From NCBI GenBank assembly GCA_964571195.1, contig CAZNAD010000003.1, positions 1-64,000 on the forward strand: a stretch of 64,000 bases of DNA, written 5' to 3'. Below, piece after piece: positions 50,976-58,710 of this stretch. Source of the DNA: PALSA-1006 sp964571195 (GTDB lineage Bacteria > Pseudomonadota > Gammaproteobacteria > Burkholderiales > Gallionellaceae). The stretch's first letter is position 1; every line of letters begins with the position of its first letter. Made by a program: the position numbers and the translations under genes. The notes under the pieces are model-generated. The model did not search any database, had not been told where the DNA came from, and saw only the letters and a program-made list of their open reading frames with translations.

Positions 50976-53450
50976 ATGGCGACAAAATCAAAAAAAGCAT
51001 TGGTATGCCACTTGGAAAAAGCCTTCGATAAAAATTCGATCCGGGATGCGCTGGATGAGCGACTGGTCTACTCGGTAGGAAAAGATGCACTTACTGCGAC
51101 CGACCGCGATTGGTTCATGGCTTCGGCCTATGTCGTCCGAGATCGCCTGATTGATCGCTGGATGCAGACGATGAGCAGTTATTACGAGGAGGATGCAAAA
51201 CGGATTTATTATCTGTCGATGGAGTTTCTCATGGGCCGCGCCCTGATGAACAGTCTGCACAATCTGGATATGGATCACGCGACCCGCGAGGCACTGCATG
51301 ATCTCGGTGTGGAGTTGGAAGTCGCACGAGATGTGGAATATGACGCCGCGCTTGGTAATGGTGGCTTGGGGCGTTTGGCAGCGTGCTTCCTCGACTCGAT
51401 GGCGACACTGGATTTGCCCGGATATGGTTATGGAATCCGCTATGAATACGGCATGTTCCAGCAGCAAATCGAGGAGGGGCGTCAGGTGGAGCACCCGGAC
51501 AACTGGTTGCGTTATGGCAATCCCTGGGAGTTCGGTCGCCCGGAGGTATTGTATCAAGTGAAGTTCCACGGTCACGTGGCAGAATACAAAGATGAACACG
51601 GCGTGGTACGCCATCATTGGGTGGATACCGATGATGTGATGGCGATGGCACATGACACGCCGATTCCTGGATATGGGACTCGCACGGTGAACAACATGCG
51701 GCTATGGGCGGCCAAGTCATCGCGGGATTTTGATCTGGGTTATTTCAATCAGGGTAACTATATCAAGGCGGTGGAAGATAAAGACCGTTCTGAGAACCTC
51801 TCCAAAGTGTTGTACCCGAACGATTCGACGCAGATGGGGCATGAGCTGCGTCTGAAACAGCAATATTTTTTCACTTGCGCATCGCTACAAGATATTCTGA
51901 AACGCTACCTTAAAGATTACGACAACTTTGATGAGTTGCCGAACAAGGTGGCGATCCAGTTGAACGATACCCATCCGGCCATTGCTATCGCCGAACTGAT
52001 GCGTGTGCTGGTTGACCTGCACCGTGTCCCTTGGGAAAAAGCTTGGGATATCACGCGGCATACCTTCTCTTACACTAACCATACCCTGATGCCGGAGGCA
52101 TTGGAGACTTGGCCGGTGGCGATGTTCGAGAACATCCTGCCACGGCACATGCAACTTATTTACGAGATCAACCATAGATTCCTGGAAGAAGTGCGCCATC
52201 ATTTCCCCGGTGAGAACGACTTGTTACGCCGCATGTCGATCATTGGAGAGGAGGGGGGGAAACGCGTCCGCATGGCTCACCTGGCTATCGTCGGAAGTCA
52301 CAAGGTGAATGGAGTGGCTGCAATCCATACGCAACTGATGCGACAGACGATATTTGCCGATTTTGACCGACTCTGTCCGGGCAAAATCGTCAATATGACC
52401 AATGGCATCACACCGCGCCGCTGGCTGAATCAGGCCAACACGCAACTGGCCGAATTGATCAATTCCCGTATCGGCAAAGGCTGGCTAAAAGACTTGAGTC
52501 AGCTTAAGGCGCTCATTCCGCTGGCCGAAGATGCCGGCTTCCGCGCGCAGTATGCAGCGATCAAACGGGCCAACAAGCAGCGTCTGGTCGGTTTGATCAA
52601 ACATAAACTGGGCTTTGAGGTGAGCGTCGATTCCCTGTTCGATGTGCAGATTAAACGTATCCATGAATACAAGCGGCAACTGCTCAATGTATTGCACATT
52701 GTGACACTCTACAATCGCATCCGCCGGGGGGGGGATTGTGTGCCGCGTACCGTCATCTTCGGGGGCAAGGCGGCACCGGGTTATGCTGTGGCAAAACTCA
52801 TTATCAAACTCATCAACGACGTCGCTGATGTCGTGAACAATGACCCGCAAGTGGCAGGGAAGCTGAAGGTCGTTTTCATTCCCAATTATGACGTTTCCAC
52901 AGCAGAGATCATTGTGCCCGCAGCCGATCTTTCCGAACAGATATCGACTGCCGGGACAGAGGCCTCCGGCACGGGCAACATGAAACTGGCTTTGAACGGC
53001 GCATTAACTATCGGCACCCTTGATGGTGCAAACATCGAAATCGGCGAAGAGGTGGGCTGGGATAATATCTTCATCTTTGGTTTGACCACGGATCAAGTGG
53101 CTGAGGTACAGGCTAAAGGTCATCAGCCCCGCGCGTATTACGATGGCAATGCCGAATTGCGCGAAGTGTTGGACATGATAGGCTCGGGATTCTTCTCGCC
53201 GAATGAACCGGCACGATTCAAACCGATTATCGATAACCTGTTGCAACATGGTGATAAATACCTGCTTCTGGCTGATTATGCAGCGTATATCACCTGTCAG
53301 GCGGAGGTCGAAGTTGCTTATCGGAATCAGGAATCTTGGCTGAAGAAATCCATACTGAACGTAGCTAATATGGGCAAATTCTCCAGTGACCGCACCATCG
53401 CGCAATATGCAAAAGAGATATGGGATGTGAAAGCGGTGAGCCGAAAATAA
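50976..53450 (+). CDS. glgP: Glycogen/maltodextrin phosphorylase
   Basis: 824 residues. The PLP-binding region EASGTGNMKLALNGALTIGTLDGANIEI is complete, and the N-terminal MEFLMGRALMNSL and ALGNGGLGRLAACFLDS motifs are typical. It releases glucose 1-phosphate from glycogen. The AGGAGGAG ribosome site before ATG 50976 is strong. A run of nine G (52726-52734) lies inside an Arg-Gly-Gly-Asp stretch. A terminator follows. Confidence 0.96.
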   Translation: MATKSKKALVCHLEKAFDKNSIRDALDERLVYSVGKDALTATDRDWFMASAYVVRDRLIDRWMQTMSSYYEEDAKRIYYLSMEFLMGRALMNSLHNLDMDHATREALHDLGVELEVARDVEYDAALGNGGLGRLAACFLDSMATLDLPGYGYGIRYEYGMFQQQIEEGRQVEHPDNWLRYGNPWEFGRPEVLYQVKFHGHVAEYKDEHGVVRHHWVDTDDVMAMAHDTPIPGYGTRTVNNMRLWAAKSSRDFDLGYFNQGNYIKAVEDKDRSENLSKVLYPNDSTQMGHELRLKQQYFFTCASLQDILKRYLKDYDNFDELPNKVAIQLNDTHPAIAIAELMRVLVDLHRVPWEKAWDITRHTFSYTNHTLMPEALETWPVAMFENILPRHMQLIYEINHRFLEEVRHHFPGENDLLRRMSIIGEEGGKRVRMAHLAIVGSHKVNGVAAIHTQLMRQTIFADFDRLCPGKIVNMTNGITPRRWLNQANTQLAELINSRIGKGWLKDLSQLKALIPLAEDAGFRAQYAAIKRANKQRLVGLIKHKLGFEVSVDSLFDVQIKRIHEYKRQLLNVLHIVTLYNRIRRGGDCVPRTVIFGGKAAPGYAVAKLIIKLINDVADVVNNDPQVAGKLKVVFIPNYDVSTAEIIVPAADLSEQISTAGTEASGTGNMKLALNGALTIGTLDGANIEIGEEVGWDNIFIFGLTTDQVAEVQAKGHQPRAYYDGNAELREVLDMIGSGFFSPNEPARFKPIIDNLLQHGDKYLLLADYAAYITCQAEVEVAYRNQESWLKKSILNVANMGKFSSDRTIAQYAKEIWDVKAVSRK

Positions 53451-53461
53451 GTGGGATGAAG

Positions 53462-53495
53462 AAGGCTGCGTCTGTACCTGAGTCAGCCTTTTTTA
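53462..53495 (+). terminator. Terminator of glgP
   Basis: AAGGCTG (53462-53468) and CAGCCTT (53484-53490) pair across a 15-base loop, followed by TTTT. It overlaps the 3' end of the convergent gene that ends at 53483. Confidence 0.75.
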
Positions 53496-53740
53496 TTCAG
53501 GATGGCGTGTAATCGCTGTTCGCGGTGCAGTTTTTCCGCTGTGATGATGACGATCTGCACCTCGCTGGCGGAGAGTCCCGGGAAATGTTGGGTGAGCATG
53601 CGCGCTATCGCAAAATTCGATAAAGTTTTTATGTTGTCGTTTGCTGCGATGACCGGGGCGATCAGTTCACATGCCTGCACGAAAATCTCGCGTACTCGAT
53701 GATGCTCTCTGCGCTCGGAAAGTGTCTGGTTGTTGTTCAT
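53483..53740 (-). CDS. Small helical protein of unknown function
   Basis: 85 residues, predicted mainly helical, without signal or membrane segment. Notable stretches are EHHRVREIFVQACELIAPVI, IARMLTQHFPGLSASEVQIV and AEKLHREQRL. The C-terminal half overlaps the glgP terminator. It is 8 bases downstream of nothing on its strand; ackA ends at 53749 on the same strand, so it could be the last gene of an xfp-ackA operon in which this gene is promoter-distal. No family is recognised. Confidence 0.6.
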   Translation of the reverse strand: MNNNQTLSERREHHRVREIFVQACELIAPVIAANDNIKTLSNFAIARMLTQHFPGLSASEVQIVIITAEKLHREQRLHAILNKKG

Positions 53741-53748
53741 GGTCTATT

Positions 53749-54810
53749 TTAAAGTCGTTCAATGAAAGATAGGCACAAGGAGCGGATCATGGACTCTTCA
53801 TCGGCGGGGATGACCAGCACAGGTTTACTGCCTGAATATTCTATCCGTTTCGCTCCGATTCGGTTGCGCTCTTTATCCAATGCGACACCAAGGAAAGCCA
53901 AGGGGGCACAGATTTTTTCGCGTATCTCGGCAGCATGCTCGCCTATGCCCCCAGTGAATACAAGTGCATCAACGCCTCCGGCTTTCGCCGCAAGACTACC
54001 TATACCGGCACGCACCTGCGCGCAAAAATAGTCGACGGCAAAACCGGCTGCCGCAGTATTGCTGGTCAGCAGTTCACTCATCTCACTGCTTTCCCCGTCG
54101 GAAAGGGCAAGCACCCCCATCCGATGGAAGATTAGATCGATCAATCCTGCGGTGTCATAGCGTTTGCTCAGTTCCAAGATGACGCCGGGATCGAGGTCTC
54201 CGCTACGGGTGCCCATGGTGATGCCGCCGGCAGGTGTATAGCCCATCGTGGTATCCACCGATCTTAATGCTTGTATCAGACACAGGCTGGCTCCGCTGCC
54301 CAGATGGGCGATGATGATCTTGCCGGAAGCGGTTGCCCCCAGAGCGGCGGGCAGGCAGGTTGCGATATAGGCGTAGTTCAAGCCATGGAACCCGAAGCGG
54401 CGCAGGCCGAGTTCACGGGGAAGCGGCAGGCGTTTTGCCAGCTCAGGCATGGTGGCATGGAATGCAGTGTCAAAACAGGCGACTTGCGGGACATCGAAGC
54501 GTCGTGCACACAGATCCAGTCCCATCAGATTCCCCGGCAAATGCAAGGGGGCAAGATGGACGATACTTTCCAATCGGGCGCGTTCTGTGGCATCGACCAG
54601 ACGTGCCGCATCCACAATCTCCCCGCCATGCACGAAACGGTGGCCGATGATGTCCGGTGTCTGTCCGTGCAGGTCAACCATTAACTGGTCGAAAGCAGGC
54701 CCGTGGTCGCGCAGATGCTCATAACGAAAATTTTGCCGCGAGCCGTCGGCCTCGAACAGGCTGGCCTTGATCGATGATGAGCCGCTGTTGATGGTGAGGA
54801 TGGTGGGCAT
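53749..54810 (-). CDS. ackA: Acetate/propionate kinase
   Basis: 353 residues from ATG 54810 (product begins MPTILTINSGSSSIKASLF). Motifs of the family are present: GHRFVHGG, ACFDTAFHATMP and GYTPAGGITMGTRSGDLDPG. The enzyme turns acetyl phosphate and ADP into acetate and ATP. The chain is about 45 residues shorter than E. coli AckA (400), mostly in the middle, but no core motif seems lost. Placed right after phosphoketolase, which makes acetyl phosphate. Ribosome site weak. Confidence 0.9.
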   Translation of the reverse strand: MPTILTINSGSSSIKASLFEADGSRQNFRYEHLRDHGPAFDQLMVDLHGQTPDIIGHRFVHGGEIVDAARLVDATERARLESIVHLAPLHLPGNLMGLDLCARRFDVPQVACFDTAFHATMPELAKRLPLPRELGLRRFGFHGLNYAYIATCLPAALGATASGKIIIAHLGSGASLCLIQALRSVDTTMGYTPAGGITMGTRSGDLDPGVILELSKRYDTAGLIDLIFHRMGVLALSDGESSEMSELLTSNTAAAGFAVDYFCAQVRAGIGSLAAKAGGVDALVFTGGIGEHAAEIREKICAPLAFLGVALDKERNRIGAKRIEYSGSKPVLVIPADEESMIRSLCLSFIERL

Positions 54811-54822
54811 GCTAAAAATCCG

Positions 54823-54914
54823 AGAAGGGAGAAAAGGGAAGGGGGAAGGGTAAAAACCGCGCGCCTTCACTCTTGAGCGACGAAGGAGCGTTCCCTTTCC
54901 CCTGCACCCTTCAC
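54823..54914. repeat. Purine/pyrimidine-arm imperfect inverted repeat between xfp and ackA
   Basis: A purine arm (54823-54850, rich in GAAGGG and AAAAGGGAAG) faces a pyrimidine arm (54891-54914, CCCTTTCCCC and CACCCTTCAC). They are partly complementary and could form a long imperfect hairpin in the intercistronic RNA. It may be another dispersed palindromic repeat family. Confidence 0.45.
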
Positions 54915-54918
54915 ATAT

Positions 54919-57288
54919 TTAGTACGGCCAGGTCCAGTTGTCTACTTCCGGCAAATCGATACCGTGTTCGTATGCATAATTGCGGCATTCGATCTGGCGG
55001 TTCAGCATCATCTCTTTCACATGTGCTCCTGCGACATGCAGTGCCGGATTGCGGTCGATCACGTCGATCACCAGGCTGAAGCGGTCGATCTGGTTCTGGA
55101 TCGCCAGTTCCAACGGGGTGTTGATACTGCCTTTTTCCTTGTAACCGCGCACGTGCCAGTTCTTGTGGTTGTTGCGACGGTATGCCAAACGGTGGATCAG
55201 CCACGGGTAACCGTGGAAATTGAACATCACCGGTTTATCCAGCGTGAACAGGCTATCGAAGTCTTTGTCCGATAAGCCATGCGGGTGTTCGCTGGCCGGA
55301 GTCAGTTTATACAGGTCGACCACGTTGACGAAACGAATCTTCAGATTCGGGAAATTCTCGCGCAACAGTACCACGGCAGCCAGAGCTTCTTTGGTCGGGA
55401 TATCGCCCGCACTGGCAATGACCACGTCAGGCTCAGAGCCTTGGTCGTTGCAAGCCCAATCCCAGATGCCGATACCTTTGGTGCAGTGTTTGGTGGCGGC
55501 GTCCATATCGAGGAATTGCAGATGTTTCTGTTTGTCGCAGACGATCACGTTGATGTAGTTGGTGCTCTTCAGGCAGTGATCGGCGACCGACAGCAGGCAG
55601 TTCACATCGGGCGGCAGATAGATGCGCGTCACTTCCGGGCTCTTGTTCACCACCACGTCGAGGAAGCCGGGGTCTTGATGGGTGAAGCCGTTGTGGTCCT
55701 GACGCCACACGGTAGAGGTGATAAGCAGGTTGAGCGAAGAGACCGGCGCGCGCCACGGCACATCTTTGGACATCGCCAGCCACTTGGCATGCTGGTTGAA
55801 CATCGAGTCGATGACGTGTACAAAGGCTTCGTAGGTGGAGAAAAAGCCGTGACGTCCGGTGAGCAGATAACCTTCCAGCCAACCTTCCAGAGTGTGCTCG
55901 GACAGCATCTCCATCACGCGCCCATCCGGTGACAGTTCGCCGCCGCCCGCATCTTCCGGCAGATAATCGGCCAGCCAGGTCTTCTTGCTCACCTCATAAA
56001 CGTTGTCCAGTTTGTTCGAACTGTTTTCATCCGGGCCGAACACGCGGAAATTAGTCATGTTGTCGCGCATGATGTCGCGCAGGAACTTGCCCAAGGGACG
56101 GGTGTTTTCGGCGGTGGTGGTACCGGGTTTCTTCACCTCAATGGCGTAATCCTTGCAGTTCGGCATATGCAGCGCTTTGCGCAACAGGCCGCCGTTGGCG
56201 TGATGGTTCGCGCTCATACGGCGGTCACCTTTGGGAGCTAATGCTTTCAGTTCCGGGCGCAATGCACCGTTTTCATCAAACAGCTCGGATACCTTGTAGC
56301 TGTTCAGCCACTCTTCCAGTTTGGCGAAATGCTCCGGTGTCTTCACGTCGCCGATAGGCACCTGGTGCGCACGCCAGAAACCCTCCACTTTTTTACCATC
56401 CACTTCTTTCGGCCCAGTCCAGCCTTTGGGTGAACGCAATACAATCATCGGCCAGCGCGGGCGTGTTGGTTTACCGCTGCTGCGCGCTTCGGCTTGAATG
56501 CGGCGTATCTCCAGCACGCAGGCTTCCATCGTCGCAGCCATGGTCTGGTGCATGGTTTCTGGATCGCTACCCTCGACGAAATACGGCGTCCAGCCGTAGC
56601 CTTTGAACAGGTTCTCCAGCTCTTCGTGCGAGACACGCGACAGGATAGTCGGGTTGTTGATCTTGTAGCCGTTGAGATGCAGCACCGGCAATACCGCGCC
56701 GTCGCGGATCGGATTGAGGAATTTGTTGGAGTGCCACGATGTGGCTAGCGGCGCAGTCTCCGATTCGCCGTCCCCCACCACCACGGTCACGATCAGATCG
56801 GGGTTGTCGTAGGCCGCCCCGAAGGCATGCGATACGCTGTAGCCGAGCTCGCCGCCTTCATGGATGGAACCTGGAGTCTCCGGTGTGCAATGGCTACCGA
56901 TACCGCCCGGGAAAGAAAATTCCTTGAAGAACTGGCGCATGCCTTCTTCGTTCTCGCCCTTGTTTGGATACACCTCGCTGTAGCGGCCTTCCAGATACAC
57001 CGGCCCCAAAACACCGGGGGCACCGTGTCCCGGACCCGCCATGAAGATCGCATCCAGATCATATTTGTTGATCAGGCGGTTCATGTGGATATAGGTGAAG
57101 GCCAGCCCCGGACTGGCACCCCAGTGTCCGAGCAGGCGGTTCTTGACGTGTTCGAGCTTTAGCGGTTCCTTGAGCAGCGGATTTTCGCGCAGATAAATCA
57201 TTCCCGCCGCCAAGTAGTTGCAGGCACGCCAGTAGGCGTGGATATTTTTGACTTCATCGGGAGACAAGGGCTTGGCTTGGATACTCAT
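54919..57288 (-). CDS. xfp: Phosphoketolase (xylulose 5-P / fructose 6-P)
   Basis: 789 residues from ATG 57288 with AAGGA eight bases upstream; a longer frame upstream has no support. Thiamine-diphosphate motifs are GHWGASPGLAFTYIHMNRLI and GDGESETAPLATSWHSNK, and the second domain ends with the family's ALHVAGAHVKEMM. It splits xylulose 5-phosphate (and perhaps fructose 6-phosphate) with phosphate to acetyl phosphate and a shorter sugar phosphate. Substrate range cannot be told by eye. With ackA it forms a glycolytic shunt making acetate and ATP. Confidence 0.93.
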   Translation of the reverse strand: MSIQAKPLSPDEVKNIHAYWRACNYLAAGMIYLRENPLLKEPLKLEHVKNRLLGHWGASPGLAFTYIHMNRLINKYDLDAIFMAGPGHGAPGVLGPVYLEGRYSEVYPNKGENEEGMRQFFKEFSFPGGIGSHCTPETPGSIHEGGELGYSVSHAFGAAYDNPDLIVTVVVGDGESETAPLATSWHSNKFLNPIRDGAVLPVLHLNGYKINNPTILSRVSHEELENLFKGYGWTPYFVEGSDPETMHQTMAATMEACVLEIRRIQAEARSSGKPTRPRWPMIVLRSPKGWTGPKEVDGKKVEGFWRAHQVPIGDVKTPEHFAKLEEWLNSYKVSELFDENGALRPELKALAPKGDRRMSANHHANGGLLRKALHMPNCKDYAIEVKKPGTTTAENTRPLGKFLRDIMRDNMTNFRVFGPDENSSNKLDNVYEVSKKTWLADYLPEDAGGGELSPDGRVMEMLSEHTLEGWLEGYLLTGRHGFFSTYEAFVHVIDSMFNQHAKWLAMSKDVPWRAPVSSLNLLITSTVWRQDHNGFTHQDPGFLDVVVNKSPEVTRIYLPPDVNCLLSVADHCLKSTNYINVIVCDKQKHLQFLDMDAATKHCTKGIGIWDWACNDQGSEPDVVIASAGDIPTKEALAAVVLLRENFPNLKIRFVNVVDLYKLTPASEHPHGLSDKDFDSLFTLDKPVMFNFHGYPWLIHRLAYRRNNHKNWHVRGYKEKGSINTPLELAIQNQIDRFSLVIDVIDRNPALHVAGAHVKEMMLNRQIECRNYAYEHGIDLPEVDNWTWPY

Positions 57289-57475
57289 GATGTTCATCCT
57301 TAATTGATGTTTGCGGAGGGAGATTTTTATGCTGGTGATGGCAGGATTATCGTTGTTAGATGTTGCAGGGATATTATTTTCTAAATGAAATCGTCTAGGC
57401 AGAAGCCTATGCCTTTTGGGAGCGCCGTGCAATACACTTTGATACTACATTTGATAAATTCCGAACTGCCCCGCT

Positions 57476-57488
57476 TTGGCAGTGCCAA
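57476..57488. promoter_or_regulatory. Palindrome TTGGCA-G-TGCCAA upstream of the FIST gene
   Basis: A perfect 6-bp inverted repeat with one central base, 55 bases before the FIST start and in the gap between the diverging xfp and FIST genes. A regulator site is possible. No confident promoter was found in this 254-base gap. Confidence 0.3.
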
Positions 57489-57542
57489 GTAGTGGTAAAG
57501 TTCGACCTGTTTGTGCTGTTGTCTGAATCGTTGGGAGGCGAG

Positions 57543-58694
57543 ATGGATAATAAAATGATGGTGTACCTGCCTATGCCGGAAGAGGCGGCAATCGAGTCCA
57601 CTTTGCTCGCTTGGCAGAAGGTTTATCCAAATCTGGGGATTTGCGCCCTGTTGCCGGAAGCGATCAGATCAGGCGTGTCGACATTGCAAGCAGTATGTTC
57701 CCGGCATGCCATCCCGCTGGTCGGCGGTATCTTTCCAGCATTGGTGAAAGACGGTCAGTTTGTCACCGCAGGTGTTTGGCTGCTGGCCTTCGAGCAGATG
57801 CCCTATTGCGCGCTGTATGAGAACCTGCCCAATCATCCTGCCGACGCCGAGCTTGCGGCGGAGAAGATTGCGGTAGACGTGCGCGCCCATATCGGTCAGG
57901 CGCAAGACCAGACCTTGTTCTTGCTGTTCGATGCGATGGTTCCCAATATCAGTACCATGCTCGATCTGCTGTATCTACAGTTGGCGAACCGGGTTCACTA
58001 TGCCGGTGCCAATGCGGGTAGCGAGACATTTCAGCCCATGCCTTGCCTCTTCGATAACCAGCGTGTGGTGTCGAACGGACTGTTGTTGATGCTGTTAACA
58101 AAGCACAAAGGAGCTATTCTGGAGCATGGTTACCATGCGCCGCAGAATATGGTCTATGCGACTTCCACTGCGGGTAATCGCATCACCCAGATCGACTGGC
58201 GTCCGGCCTTTGAGGTGTATCAGGAATTGGTCCGCACGCAATACGGGGTGGAAATCACTCCGCAGAACTTCTACGAACACGCAGTCCATTTTCCGTTCGG
58301 CATCGTCCGGGCAAACCATCATGTGGTGGTGCGTATCCCGGTCATGTTGGCTGAAGATGGCTCTCTGTTCTGCGTGGGGGAGGTGCCGCCCAATGCGGTA
58401 TTGACCTTGCTGGAAAGGCCGTCGGTCGACAGCAATGAGACCTTGCGTGTGCTGGTGGATGGTCTGACCGCGCTGAATGGCTCTCCTGCCGGGACAGAAT
58501 TGCTGCTGTTCTACTGTGCCGGGAGACGGATGCACATGGGGATGGAGCAAGCGACTGCGGAGATGGGCGAGTTCTTGAAACGTACCCAAGCCGCACAAAT
58601 CGGCGGGGCGCTTTCTCTGGGTGAGATCGGCGGTTCGACACTGCACGGTTACCCGCTGTTCCATAATGCGACGCTGGTAGCCGCGCGTTGGTGA
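57543..58694 (+). CDS. FIST-domain sensory protein
   Basis: 383 residues from ATG 57543 behind GGGAGGCGAG. The FIST_N region (LLAWQKVYPNLGICALLPEAI...) and FIST_C region (GTELLLFYCAGRRMHMG, EMGEFLKRTQAAQIGGALSLGEIGG) are clear. FIST proteins are thought to bind small ligands, perhaps amino acids, and to pair with signalling proteins. No membrane helix, so cytoplasmic. The next gene starts 16 bases later and encodes a GGDEF-EAL protein, so FIST is probably its input partner. Confidence 0.88.
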   Translation: MDNKMMVYLPMPEEAAIESTLLAWQKVYPNLGICALLPEAIRSGVSTLQAVCSRHAIPLVGGIFPALVKDGQFVTAGVWLLAFEQMPYCALYENLPNHPADAELAAEKIAVDVRAHIGQAQDQTLFLLFDAMVPNISTMLDLLYLQLANRVHYAGANAGSETFQPMPCLFDNQRVVSNGLLLMLLTKHKGAILEHGYHAPQNMVYATSTAGNRITQIDWRPAFEVYQELVRTQYGVEITPQNFYEHAVHFPFGIVRANHHVVVRIPVMLAEDGSLFCVGEVPPNAVLTLLERPSVDSNETLRVLVDGLTALNGSPAGTELLLFYCAGRRMHMGMEQATAEMGEFLKRTQAAQIGGALSLGEIGGSTLHGYPLFHNATLVAARW

Positions 58695-58710
58695 ATTGCA
58701 GAGTCGCTAC

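Noticed and set aside
57289..57432. 45-residue N-terminal extension of phosphoketolase
   Set aside because: Not in the family, no ribosome site; ATG 57288 has AAGGA correctly placed.
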